A stretch of DNA of 64,000 nucleotides from Sclerotinia nivalis (taxonomy: Eukaryota > Ascomycota > Leotiomycetes > Helotiales > Sclerotiniaceae), in the NCBI GenBank assembly GCA_029531795.1, contig JAPEIS010000001.1, positions 6,324,001-6,388,000 on the forward strand, in the 5' to 3' direction. A program made the position numbers and the translations under genes. The notes below the pieces were generated by a model. That model saw nothing but the letters and a program-made list of their open reading frames with translations, ran no database searches and was not told the origin of the DNA. Positions 45,095-56,583 of the stretch are shown piece after piece (position 1 is the first letter of the stretch; each line of letters starts with the position of its first letter).

Positions 45095-46471
45095 TTAATC
45101 GTGCTCATCAAGACCGAATGCCAATCGGGCTCTATATATGAGCTCCAATAACGACGTGAGACGTTCTCCATCGGAGAACAAATTGTCATTGATACACCAC
45201 TTCTGTAACTTTCCTGCCTCATCTGATTCAATAGGTCTTGGGTATCCACCTGCAAAACCATATTCAAGTGTGCTCCTTCTAGGTTCCCAAGCAGGGCCAT
45301 CGGGATAGGAACAGTGGCCAGGCTTATCCATCATTAGGTAAAAGACTGTGCGACTCAGCTTCCAGTACATAATATAATGATGATCACTGCCGTGATCTGG
45401 TCCGAATAGTGTTGTGAAGTTCTGTGCGCGATCCTTTCCGGCCATTACCATATACATAATAATCTCCCCCAGATGCATCTCCATACAATCCTTTCGCAAG
45501 GAGAGAATGCCAATCTCAATCGCCAAATCCATCACTTTTGGGTCGCTGGAATAAATACAATCTCGGAAGTATCGAAGGCTTGGCGAAGCAATATCGTGTT
45601 CTTCGGGAAGCCTGAGTTGCATTTGAAGTGCTCGCTTAGCCAGGCCATCTGCATTTTTATTTTGTTTCCTCCGAACACGCCACAGTCGAACGTCAACATC
45701 GTTTGAAAGCAGCTCAATCATTTGTTGGGTACGTAAGATGAGATCTTTGTTGGCAACCGGTCTTCCATCAAAAGTCCTGAACCCATTTTTCAACCAGACC
45801 TGAATCCACCTGGTAAGGCAGTTCTCAACGAACTTCGAATCGATAATTATAATCACCATATGCTTGATCTTTTTGGTCCTCTCGATGATCCATTTTCGCA
45901 GGGTGATGTGATGTTTGACAAGCTCAAGTGCATGAAGAACCGACGTGAACTCGGCATAATTGTTGGTGTGTCTCTCTCCTGGAGGTCTTGCAATCAAATC
46001 ATATGTGTTGATTGGTGATCCTGGTCCGAAGAACAAGCCAAAGGAGGATTTTGTGGCCAAGCAAGTTCCATTGTGCGGACAGGCTCCATCAGCAGCGACA
46101 ACTAACGCTCTTGAGAAAGAACCTTTAGATTTCTTAGATGGATGAGCCCTATCAGACTTCAAGTAGGAGATTCCAATATCACTATCATAATCAACGATAT
46201 TCTGCGGTGTGGCATCGCGGACAAATCGACGGGGCCGAAATTTCTGAGCCAGAGCCTGGATTTCCATGTTCTTAGGGGGTTTGGGTTGACTTTGCTCCAA
46301 CAGGCTAAATTCATTCATCTTGTTGTGAGCTTGTAGTTTTACCCGCGGATGTGATACTGATGTTGTGGTTTTCTTAGGTTTCGAAAAATGTATATTTTTC
46401 ATCGTTGATACATGGTGATTTAGAACAGAAAGTGTCGCGAAATTTGCAGCTCTCTGACCCACTTTCCTCAT
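45095..46471 (-). CDS. RNase H-like domain protein (paralog 2, full length)
   Basis: A single-exon gene of 458 residues. An unrecognised basic N-terminal part of about 120 residues (KNIHFSKPKKTTTSVSHPRV) is followed by an RNase H1-type domain: VVAADGACPHNGT (Asp), HTNNYAEFTSVLHALELV (Glu), IIIIDSKFVENCLTRW (Asp) and KQNKNADGLAKRALQ (Asp). All four catalytic acids appear present. A C-terminal extension of about 190 residues has FRDCIYSSDPKVMDLAIEIG, MVMAGKDRAQNFTTLFGPDH and YWKLSRTVFYLMMDKPGH. The same two-part layout is found at 29915-31129. The extension is shared only with that paralog here and I do not recognise it. The gene is not flanked by retroelement sequence. Its role is unknown; cleavage of RNA-DNA hybrids is inferred from the fold alone. 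Confidence 0.82.
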   Translation of the reverse strand: MRKVGQRAANFATLSVLNHHVSTMKNIHFSKPKKTTTSVSHPRVKLQAHNKMNEFSLLEQSQPKPPKNMEIQALAQKFRPRRFVRDATPQNIVDYDSDIGISYLKSDRAHPSKKSKGSFSRALVVAADGACPHNGTCLATKSSFGLFFGPGSPINTYDLIARPPGERHTNNYAEFTSVLHALELVKHHITLRKWIIERTKKIKHMVIIIIDSKFVENCLTRWIQVWLKNGFRTFDGRPVANKDLILRTQQMIELLSNDVDVRLWRVRRKQNKNADGLAKRALQMQLRLPEEHDIASPSLRYFRDCIYSSDPKVMDLAIEIGILSLRKDCMEMHLGEIIMYMVMAGKDRAQNFTTLFGPDHGSDHHYIMYWKLSRTVFYLMMDKPGHCSYPDGPAWEPRRSTLEYGFAGGYPRPIESDEAGKLQKWCINDNLFSDGERLTSLLELIYRARLAFGLDEHD

Positions 46472-47318
46472 CCTATTACTATAAAGCTTTCGTTTGGTTG
46501 ACTTCCTTTCAAAGATTGTCTTAATTCATTATTGATAGAAGTAGAATTATGTACTTTATATCATATTGAATGTATAAATATTTTGCGGAAGAATTAAGAA
46601 GATGTCGAGTGCATCGAGTAGAAGTCTGTTGACTAGCTTAGTACTAGTGCAGAACAGTCATGTTTCTACCGCTTGTATAGAAAACCCGTTCACGCTTTTC
46701 CTTCGATTTTCAAAAGAAGCGAAATTCCCGCGTTTGCCTCCATTTTCCCATTGTTCAAGATTTGGGCCATAATTTGAGAAGTTCTCCTCATTGTGTCACA
46801 ATACTAGTACTATTGCATTGACAGCTGCAGGCTTCCAGATGGAGTTCTTGATACGTACCTCCCTGCATAAGATCTCGTTTCTAGCTCAATAAAAAGGAGA
46901 ATTGTTGCTTAATAGACTCTCTCTCAAATTCAGGTTTCATTCCACAACTGATGATTCTTCATCTGGTGGCATATCAGCTCTCTGACGACGATCGAGGTTG
47001 TTCCTGTTTCCCACCCAAAAGAAACTGTGCATGCATAGGTAGCAGCGATGCAGGGAGCCGATTTCCCCATTCAAAACCGTGGAAGCTTTTTCTGAATTTG
47101 GCTTGCTTGATCAGACGACTTGATCTGGCCACTTCGTTTGTTTGCCAGAGGTTGCAAAATGCAGAAATTAAAACAAATGATAAAATGAATCGATGTGTGA
47201 GGATTCAGGTATGCATCCGCTGGTCGTACTGGCTGCTGCCAGAAAACAATGATTTATGTTTTAAGTCAAATCCGAAGATTCTGATCATCATCTCGCCCTT
47301 TCAAGAGCCGCAATATGA
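46472..47318. other. Intergenic region
   Basis: About 850 bp upstream of RNase H-like paralog 2 on the minus strand and of the BTB relic on the plus strand. A 131-codon plus-strand frame (46951-47346) runs into the relic but has no recognisable features. Confidence 0.5.
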
Positions 47319-48025
47319 GTGGTGCCAGGAGTCTCAGGAGCTTTGAAAAAAATGAAAATCTTCCCCGTGACCATTCTCAAGTTAGTCACACCTGATACTC
47401 TCAATATTTCGAGGCCGGTTCTTGAGGTAAGATCCCACCTTTCCCATGATATCACCGGCTCTGGCAGAAAAGAATTTTTAGTACATGAAAGGCTGTGCCG
47501 TAAAAGGCTCCAAACCTTCAACACGGCGCTGATGGCAAGGCAACCAAAGCAGCGGAAACAATTACTCCTATGGTCGCCACAATCAGTCGGGTTACTTATC
47601 GGCTGACTCTATCCCGAAAGTCTCATGTGCAAGAATACATATCTTACAACTTATTTGCTACCAGAGATAATGAAAACGTGGCTGGGCATCAGTCGTTTTG
47701 TCGGCTTCTGGTGCTTGCAAAGAAACATAATTTGGAAGAGCTGGAAAAGGCAGGGTCAGTTTGCCTGGACTTTTGCCTCGAGAATGAATATCTATTCCCA
47801 AACGTAAAAGAACTTACATGCATCTACACGAATACCAAATTGACTTTTTGGTTGCACCTTGCGGCGGTTCACTTGTCAATGTACGTTGTGGCGATCGGCA
47901 ATCATTCACAAGAGTCCTCTTACCATGGGGACGTGAATGATTGGACCTTGCGGCTGCGGGAACAGGATAATCGATCAAACATGCTAAAGTCAGATTTATC
48001 GGCAAGTTTTGATGGATCGAGTTGA
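47319..48025 (+). pseudogene. Degenerate BTB/POZ gene
   Basis: Two plus-strand frames carry parts of a BTB protein of the kind common in this group. The first (47319-47606) reads DTLNISRPVLEVRSHLSHDI, then EFLVHERLCRKRLQTFNTAL, like the start of a BTB domain (ligand-shielded hairpin, then FxVHxxLL). The second (47570-48025), in another frame, reads LSHVQEYISYNLFATRDN-like sequence, then SFCRLLVLAKKHNLEELEKA and FPNVKELTCIYTNTKL, matching the helical part after the BTB core in neighbouring genes. The usual middle of the BTB fold is missing or scrambled, and a frame change separates the parts. No ATG-to-stop frame or good intron joins them, so it is probably a relic. Confidence 0.55.
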
Positions 48026-48872
48026 AAATGTATGGCTATTCTAGGAATTTGTATCCGAGAGATGTGAGTTTCTTTCCGAATTAATATCTCACCCATAATT
48101 TACTCTAGCCTGTATGTGAATGACCAAAGCCGGAAGTGTTGTAAGCATGCAACCATTTAAGTAAGTGTGGATAATTCTATATCAAAGAAAGGGGCTCATT
48201 ACCATTGGCTCAAAACATAGGCCGTCATCCCTGAATTGCATTCCATACAATGCTTCTTCCCGAGATGCATACGTGAGATTTTGGAGTTGTAATCTTCAAG
48301 ATCATTTCTCAAATTCGGACAGTTCCAATCACTCTCTACCATTTTCCGTTTGCTCTTGATGAATATTAATTGATTTCTAGGAAGATACGACCTTTTATCA
48401 AGTGTAATACATATGGCTTAAAATTACACAATTAATCAATTTATATAAGGTTATCGAGTAATTGAGGGAGATATAAAATGTCGTGGCACCATGAAAGAAA
48501 CTCTAGTTACTCTACTCTTCCATCGCTCTTGCCTCAAGCGCTAGCTTATTTCCTCATCTTCAAGTCAATACACGTGACAACATTTAGCCCCAAACTTGCG
48601 TCCCTCCAAACACTCACTCACTCTCACTTTAACTAAACCCTTTTTCGTTTCCCGTCATTTCATCTCTTCTACATCTCACAGCAATTATCTCGATAAGTTG
48701 GTCGTCTCAACATAGAGTTTACTGCTGAAGTGAGTGGGATATATTTCTCGAACTTGCTTTAGTACATACTGTACCTCTCACTTTCGAGACTCATGTCCTT
48801 CGTTTCGTGGGTTTGAAAAGCATTCCTTGAAAAGGCTTACCACCTCACGGCTGTGTTCTATCCAATTCAAAC
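48026..48872. other. Intergenic region
   Basis: About 850 bp, holding the promoter and CT-rich leader of the next BTB gene from about 48580. No gene supported. Confidence 0.6.
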
Positions 48873-50214
48873 ATGTCTTGTCACAGTCTCAAGCCTAATA
48901 AGTTCCTCAAGTTAGTGGTATCCTTCGCGATACACTGCTTCTCTCTATCGTTGCCGTGAGCTGACTTTGCGCAGGAACTTGGGCAATGAAACCATTTCTG
49001 TTAATGTTGGTGTTGGTGACTCAGTATGTATCATATATGCGGTGCCAAGAGATCAACCGTTCTAACCAATCTTTAGCGTCAAGCTTTTACTGTTCACAAA
49101 GCCATACTTCAACAATGTACTACTTACTTTGAGTCAAACAAGCTATTTGATACCATGGCTGGACAACAAGGATTGATCTTCCTCAATGAGGAGGACCCAA
49201 AAGTCTTCAAACTGTTTGTCGATTGGGCTTATAATGGTATGTTATCTCAGTCGCATGCACAAAATCCGAATACCCTTGAATTTGCAAATGGCTTATCAAC
49301 CTCGTCACATTCAGGTACCGTTCAAAAACCACGAACCAAGATACACGTCAAAAAAGCTCCATCCTATGCAGAAATTTATCGTCTCGAATCAGAGCTACTC
49401 GAAGAGTTTAATGGAACCCTCAAGACTCTGGTTAGCCTGTACTCACTTGGCGAGAGATGGGGTATCCATAATCTGATGAATCGCGCTATTGATGCCATTC
49501 AGGATGGCTATCTCGAGTACGGTACAGTTTTTGGACCAGGTCTTGCAGCCAAAATCTGGGAAGAGACGAAGCAAGACTCTGCATTGCGCGAGTTCTGTAT
49601 TGCAAGCACGGTTATGCATTTGGGTAAGCGCAGTGGATTATCCTAATTATGCAGCCTGCACCATCGCACCTCACCTTCCCGTCACTTTTTAACCCTTCTA
49701 TTATTGTATACTCATCAATTCCTGGTTCTACTTTTTCTTGATTATTTTACCCTTTATCATTTTTGGGAATTGCTAATATCTCATCGTTATAGATCGCGGT
49801 TGCACTAAACTTCGCCAGGAAGTGATGATGAACTGCATTGTTCTGCCGGGATACTTCCAAGGCATGCTCAAGTGGCTTTCCAGAAACTTTCAGCTATTGG
49901 GTCGACGTTCAGAGGAGGTGGTAGACAAATGGACTTCGGATGAAAGTTTCAGCATGTTCCATAGATCTAAGCTCTGTACCTGCCACTTTCATGTACATCC
50001 AGTAAGTGTCAGCCAAGCCTCAAATATGTAGATCCATAGCTGCTGACTATATATCAACCAGACTGGCCAGGCACACAAAGGACACAAATCATGCGAGGCT
50101 CCGTTTGTTGATTGCTCTCATCCAGGAGATGATGAGAAGATGGAAGAACTCAATATTTTCAACCTCGTATTGGGACGTGCAATGATGGGATGCAACCTCA
50201 GCGACTCAGAATAG
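48873..50214 (+). CDS. BTB/POZ domain protein 1
   Basis: A five-exon gene of 331 residues: 48873-48910, 48975-49023, 49077-49623, 49793-50001 and 50062-50214. All introns (64, 53, 169 and 60 nt) have GT..AG ends; the first two and the last have clear CTGAC or CTAAC branch sites. The BTB fold is visible after the short first exon: VNVGVGDSRQAFTVHKAIL, QQCTTYFESNKLFD, then LNEEDPKVFKLFVDWAYNG. The part after it, TLVSLYSLGERWGIHNLMNR, is the helical region typical of fungal BTB proteins. The last two exons contain Cys and His pairs (KLCTCHFHVHP, SCEAPFVDCSH), perhaps a metal site. BTB domains mediate dimerisation and Cul3 binding, but the role of these expanded fungal members is not known. Confidence 0.82.
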
Positions 50215-50746
50215 GGTTGCGTACGGGATGTATTGAAGAGCAGAGAGGATATCAAAAAGGTGCACAGCCCTGCACTATCGTGGTATTGGTTCAAAATATG
50301 TTAACATGCTCACTTGCTTTATTTGCTGTATGATTTAAGGCAGTCAACAAGCCCAGGCTCGCTTCATTCTTGTTTCAAATGTACTTCGCAAGAAATATTA
50401 AAGATTTTTCTTCATTCCTGGTAGCCGTTCAGCTGATGATATTCACTTATGCATATTGGCATACTTGATCAACCACTTTAGCTCTTACGTGAAGTACGGT
50501 AGCTCTATGGCATGGGAGAATCTGTGTGTATAATTAGCTCCTCTACATGCACTTTTATTTTCTAGAAATTGGTTGTTTCTGGAGTGCAAGAGAATCTTTC
50601 AAAGAAAGAACCATATATTTCTTGTTGCCCAAGGTACGTGCCTCAATGACCCAAGCTCAACTACTTCATCTTAGTCTAACTCCTGACTAGACATCTCACC
50701 AAGATTCACCGAAATCTTCAACACTACCCAGTCTCAGTAAATTGAC
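50215..50746. other. Intergenic region between two BTB genes
   Basis: 532 bp containing a terminator for the first gene and a promoter for the next; nothing further seen. Confidence 0.6.
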
Positions 50747-51501
50747 ATGCCACCAAGAGCCAATGCAGCGCCCCCACCTTCAAAGTAAGTCATTATTCAG
50801 CTATTCTTACTTTCCAAAGCTCATATTCGTTCAGTGAGCCCGAATTCGCACGAAACTTCAGCATCACCGTCGGATCTCATGTCTTCCATGTCTACAAAGA
50901 CATTGCTGTCACTACCTCTGAAGTTTTCGCAAAAGTATCGCGAGACCATCCTTCCGCGAGAAGAATAAATTTCAAGCTTGAAGACTACGATGACGGTGGA
51001 GATGATACCAACCCGGAGAACTTCTACACCGTCGATGCAATGGCTCACCTCATCGGATACATGTATGGTAACAATCTCGGGTGTCCTACCTCTGATCCAG
51101 ATCAACATACCGGCTGTCTAGTAGCCTGGTGCAAAGTCTACAATCTCGCCTCTTATTTCGGCATGCCGTCCGCATGCGAAAGCTCTCTAGACCAACTCCG
51201 AAAATGTCTATATGATCGCAAATACCATCCCGTAATTCCCACTGCGAAAGAAGTCATCGCAATCTACGATTTGACGGAGAAGGATTCCGAGGTACGCGAA
51301 GTATTGGTCAGTGCGATGATGAAGATGTGGCGCTTGTTTAGAGTTATGATTGATAATCCGGGTGGGTTTAGTAAGGATACTTTGGAGGATTGGCGGAGGA
51401 GCTTGGTGGCGGTTCCGGAGTTTGAGAGGAGTGTTAGGAAGAAGGTGGGGAAGGAGGAGATTGAGAGATTGGAGAGAAAGGAATTGGGTTCTGACGAGTA
51501 A
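50747..51501 (+). CDS. BTB/POZ-like protein 2
   Basis: A two-exon gene of 234 residues: 50747-50784 and 50835-51501, with a 50-nt intron (GTAAGT..TTCAG). The first exon is 38 nt and phase 2, as in the neighbouring BTB gene 1. The BTB-like core is divergent: FARNFSITVGSHVFHVYKDI, then AVTTSEVFAKVS, and MAHLIGYMYG where the WLYTG-type motif usually stands. It is followed by LVAWCKVYNLASYFGMPSAC and PTAKEVIAIYDLTEKDSEVR, a region shared with related fungal BTB proteins. The C-terminus is charged and helical. No other domain recognised. Confidence 0.78.
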
Positions 51502-52454
51502 GCTCGAGGGGTGGGATAGATTGGTGCTTTGGTTTTCTTTGCTTGTAATTTTACCTCTCTTGATGTGATGGGGAGATAGACCTGCTAGCGCTGTTTTTGA
51601 TTGATAAAGGTTAATTGATATGAAAAGGTTCAATTGCTCTTTACTTTGCAACACATGGATCGGCCTTCTTTAATGTCAAATAACTTCACAGCTCTAGCCA
51701 TTTCTCCATCCAAATCCCTTCGATACGATCTCCACCAAAATAACATATATGATACGATCTCCTCATCATTGGTCTTTCCATCTCTACTTTGCAACACATT
51801 GGTCTGAGCTTGGGGTCTCGAATGATTTTAGTGTATATAAGTATGATTCGTTTTACTCGATCCTTCTCAACGCTTTCCTCAACTCTACCTTGTAATCTTA
51901 CCTTCTCATACTCAACCTCGTGCTATAATCAATTGATTACCTACGCTTTTATGGTATATTTGAGGTCTGGCTTGAGATGGTATATAGCTGGGGAGATGGT
52001 ACTTTTCGTGAGATGGTTGCTATTAAATTAAGATAACTTAGTATTATATTGGTAAGGACTACCAATTCATTCATTCTCTGTTTGTAACAGATTTTCATTA
52101 ATATCCTTTCCGTGTAAAGTCTACAGTAGTCACTGTGGCTTGTGATGTATCAGATAATGGATTAATAAACAGGCTCCATATCCTAATTGACATATACAAT
52201 ACAATCATCCCTCATGATTCATCAAAATATCCCACGAAAGTTAAACGACACCATTCTCCAAAATCCTGTCCCTGTATACAAAGCGCCAATTCGCTGGTTG
52301 CCCATCCTAATTTTCCAGAACTCCTCCATACATACCAAAGTAAACGTAACCACAACACCAACATATCAAATTTTCCCGACTTGAAAGGCACAAGAATCTT
52401 CACTCACATCAAAACTCACCTTACTAATTAAAAATTTGCTCTACATCTACCCGA
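51502..52454. other. Intergenic region between convergent BTB genes 2 and 3
   Basis: About 950 bp, AT-rich toward 52030-52130. No gene supported; it holds the 3' ends of both genes. Confidence 0.6.
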
Positions 52455-53459
52455 TCAAAAGACATAGCTAGCTACATCTCTACTCTCATAATATTCCGCC
52501 ATCGCTTCATCCCTCTCTTGCTGCAAATACGCATCTTCCTCTTCTGTAGATATTGCCCCACAATCTGATATCAGGGAAGGCGCTGGATCATCTAATTCAA
52601 GATCTGAGATATCATCTAAGTATTCCGACGAAGGAATAGGAGACTCGACTTCGAAGTAGAAATCTGGACTTGCACAGCCGCTGAGATTTGTGTAGTGTGA
52701 GGCATGCATTGAACAATCCCCGTAGTCGCATTGATTTGCTTGCTCTGAATGTCGTTGGATTTCTTCAAATACATCGGTGTTGAAAGCAGGGTGGCTGCGG
52801 CAGAGAGTAGATAAATGTCTATTCATTCCGTCGAACCTTTTTGAAAAGAGAAGGCCACGGACTTTTTCCACAATGAGATTCCGGAGATCATTTGCATTTG
52901 CTCGATTATGGTAAATAAACTGGATTTCCAATGGTAGAGGCATCCAATATCCAGTTCGTAAGGCATCCCTGCAATGAACATACTCCCACAAAGCTTTATG
53001 TGCCAAATCCATAACTCCCATCTCAACAGCTAGCGCGTGGAGTATGACCCACTCTGAGATATGCGTAGCAGTATCATAATTTTCTGGATCACGTCTAGGC
53101 ATCGCATATACACATCCGTATATCCAAGTGAAGAATTGATTGAATGTATGCACGTCATCTTCGTACCGGTAGATGATCTTTCGTTGACTTTGCTGAAAAT
53201 CGCGAAATGAAGTTTCGATTGGCGATAACTCGATGGCGGAATCACTACAGTTCTCGGTCGTCTGGTTGTGCAGCTGCGCGCGAAACCAGGGGGATTTTTC
53301 GCAGAGGAGACTCTCGTGGAAGAAAAATGGTCGTCCTTCTGGGCTGACGATTACTGTGATGATTCCGGAGCATGCATGTCTGGTATTCGTGTCAGAATTG
53401 GCATGTTTTAGCATGGAACCAAAAGGTTAGAGGGCTTACTCGTGAATGTCAGAAGTCAT
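52455..53459 (-). CDS. BTB/POZ domain protein 3
   Basis: A two-exon gene of 314 residues. Exon 1 (53440-53459) encodes MTSDIH plus two bases. A 60-nt intron (53380-53439; GTAAGC, CTGAC, ACCAG) leads into exon 2 (52455-53379). A Met codon inside the intron also opens a long frame, but the spliced start gives a short phase-2 first exon like the other BTB genes here. BTB core: CSGIITVIVSPEGRPFFFHE, SLLCEKSPWFRAQL, then VHTFNQFFTWIYGCVY. The next part, EWVILHALAVEMGVMDLAHK, is the usual helical region. The C-terminus is acidic and disordered (SEYLDDISDLELDDPAP; EEEDAYLQQERDEAMAEYYE). Function unknown beyond the fold. Confidence 0.82.
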
Positions 53460-55248
53460 GATTTTTGTGATGATATAATTTGTATTTAGTTCTTTGCTGA
53501 AAATCGCGAGATGCAGTTCCGAAAGACTGTAGATGTGTACTCCGACCGGTTAATGGTATATAATTAATGGTAAAGATAATACCACAGGGGATTTTCAGAT
53601 ATCTTAAAGTTAATCCAGATGGATTCCATTGGGTGGCTGTCGAGTACACTTTCATGAATCTAGCTCAAGCTACTTTTGCACTTGCAAACGCTCGCCAGTG
53701 CCCAGCCTCAACACCCTAAAGTCCCGGACCTCAAAGTGATATTCCAGGTGTATCATTCAAGATCCTGTTCCCCTTCTCTCTCAAAACTTGCCAGCTACAG
53801 TTTTTCCTGTAAGGAATAATATCGACTACTATTCATCCAGGGTAGTTCGATATAAAGAATACAAGTTCCCAAAATACGGGGAAGCGGGCCAACCTGGATA
53901 AAGCAAATACGGGCGGGGGATGACGATCATCAATGTAGTTTTCCATCTTGCGGGATTTCTCCATCTGCAATCATATCATATATGAGCTGTCTGAAATTAC
54001 TCCTATTGTTCGTGCTCGGTGAAGATTGAGGTCGTACGAATTTATGGGGTAGCACCGAGCTGAGACACTACCCAAAATAATGCATCTGCCGCTAAAATTA
54101 TGACCCCTTACCCTGCTTTTTGCGGGGGGGAAACCGAATTTATGGCGGCTAAACCGCCAACACCGTGAATAAAATGTGAGATGTGATATCGTGAGTTTCT
54201 GTGCAACAGTTTATGTTATAGTTTGAAACCCATTTTGGTGACTGATGATCTTTACCGAACGGGAATCGCTTTAGCTCTAGAGTCTAGAATCTTATCAAGC
54301 GGAGTATCGATGTAAGAACGATTATGCAAACGAAAAAAGCATGGTAAGCAGATGATCGACGGACGGCTCTACTTGGGAATACTGGGTACCAACATCTGCA
54401 AAGGCTCATATGATGATGCAACGAGTAGATTCTATCATTTTCAGGTCTGTGAAAACTGCTGGACAAGGAATATTCTTTGCAGGATTAATTTACACTAACT
54501 CGGAGAGTTCTCGGTCAATCTTCAAAGTTCATTATCTTTCGAGATTACGAATATGGCAACAAAGATAAGATGAAGACTGGTGGACATTCAGAAAAGCTGT
54601 ATGCAGAAAATGTCAAGCTTGGAATTACCTCCATATTCAGGTATATGCCAGGTTTATCTGTACACAATGAACGCACCCGCTACAGTCAATGAGAAAAACA
54701 GAGTTCAAAAAAACAACTGCTTCTCCAAAAACAAGTGCTTCTCCAAAACAATTGAATATCACCCGCTCGGGATCTGACCGAGGCTTATGGTATTTTCATG
54801 AAATTCCTACTTGGCCAATGGTATGTGTACTACACAATTTCGCGGTGAATTTCTTTTCGTGCCGAGTTTCTTCGAATGTCTTCCGGGGGGAGATGAATGA
54901 AAAGACAGTAGAAAGGAGTTCATATTGAGTTTTTGAAGAGTAGCTATAGCTTCTTTTGAAATTATCCCAATGGATGGAAGTTTCCAGCCTCGGATTCCCA
55001 AGGACATAAGTTTCTCGCTTGTTTACCTCTCAGCTTATTGTTGTTATTCACTTCTGGTAGTTTCTGCCGCTTGTTGTCGGGGAATTACTGCAAGCTTAAA
55101 TCTTAGAGTAATCATTAGGAACACGAAATTTTTCCCACATTTCCCAGCTTTCCAATTTCAATATCGTCAAAACTTTTTGATCGGGCATTGTAACCTAAGA
55201 CCTCATACTTCGGTATATCAACATACTAGAAGCGTCTGCTATCTTAAA
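53460..55248. other. Intergenic region
   Basis: 1.8 kb between divergent genes. A G-run (about 54123-54130) and near-identical direct repeats of CTTCTCCAAAAACAAGTG type (about 54719-54745) are the only notable items. No gene supported. Confidence 0.55.
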
Positions 55249-56583
55249 ATGGTAGAGCTTTATATCCTTCTCTCGAAGATTCTGACATTTACTAATTTGC
55301 CTATGTAGCCTAGAACACGTGCGAGACGTGCTCAACGTGAGGAAATTGAAGAACGTGAGGAGCTTGAGGAAAACGAAGAAAACGAAGAGGGCGAGGATAA
55401 CGAGGACAGCGATGGAAATAGGAATAGCGACGATGGTGAGAATAGCGAGGATAGTTACGGTAGTGAGGTCCAAGAAGACGGAGACGACGGGGACGACGAG
55501 AATGGTCAGGATGACCAGGATGATGATGACGATGATGATAGTGATGGCAATGATGATGATGAAGACGAGGAATATGAGGTAGAGGAGGAAGACGAGGAAG
55601 AGGAGGAGGTGGTGGAAGAGGTGGGAGACGATAAAGACCATGATGAAGTCGAAAAAGACAAGCCACCTCCTATGACTGCAGAACAAAAAAAGATGTCAGT
55701 ATAGGTACTCATTTCACATCCATCATATTAATATCTCCTAGAGCCGAAGATTTTGAACCCCGCGAACCAACTTCGAAAGATGCGAAGTTCTTTTTCATCA
55801 TTCTCGATTCTATGAAAGTTGTCCCAGATGTAAGTTTCAATTTCATTCATCTTTTGACTGAAGCCCCATTATTCAGTTTAATTAGAATCGTTCTCTTTTT
55901 CAAGATCTGCATTTTCCTTCTTTTTTTTCTTGTTCATCTTTTCACATTCTTACCCCTCGAGCTGCAGTCATTAACTCCTTTAATTAACCGAACATGTGAT
56001 TACTTTTACTAACATTTTTTTTTGTACACAGGTTGATTGGGCTCTTGTTGCTCAGCGCGCTGGTTATGCCAATGCCATTTCTGCTCGTACTCGCTTTGCA
56101 CAGGTTAGGAGGAAGCTCAGAGATCATTATCGAGTACCGGCACAACCGCTCATCCCTGCGGTAACAGGATTCCCTCCCCCAAGAATCCCCGAACGAGAGA
56201 AGACTGGTAAGGAAAAAGTAGTCTTGTTCGACCCCAAGGAATTAAGAACAGTCAAGCGAAAGACTACCAAGCCTGGAGCTCCCCAGAATGTTGACAAAAC
56301 GAAGCCGTCGAAGTTCACACAAAATCGTGGCCAAGGATACACCATGCTGAGAAACGACGATGAGTCCGCAAACCATATCACGCATGCTAATGAGCGTGAT
56401 GATTATGACACTGAGAATGAGTATCAGAATGATGAGGAGTTCGACCTGAATACTTATCATGGATATGATAGAGAGACGAACACCCTTACTGTTAGTGATG
56501 AAGGAGAGGAGGGTAGTGCCAGCGAAGATGGACACACCAGAAGATTTTATCACGGCGGTGGCGGAAGACTCATAGAGCACTAA
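55249..56583 (+). CDS. Myb_DNA-bind_8-like protein 1 with acidic N-terminus
   Basis: Predicted exons 55249-55251 (ATG only), 55309-55694, 55742-55829 and 56032-56583, giving 342 residues. The 57-, 47- and 202-nt introns keep the frame open throughout. The start, M joined to PRTRARRAQREEIEER, is a guess from frame and splice sites. About residues 20-125 are extremely acidic (runs of D and E). Exon 3 then reads KFFFIILDSMKVVPD and, across the last intron, VDWALVAQRAGYANAISART and RFAQVRRKLRDHY, a small helix-turn-helix resembling the Myb_DNA-bind_8 family. The rest is basic, then acidic. It is probably nuclear. Three related genes follow on the same strand with an intron at the matching position, which supports both the gene model and the family assignment. 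Confidence 0.65.

Noticed and set aside
55195..55686. 163-residue Ile/Val-rich minus-strand frame resembling a membrane protein
   Set aside because: Complement of the acidic GA-rich exon of Myb-like protein 1; hydrophobicity is an artefact of complementing Asp/Glu codons.
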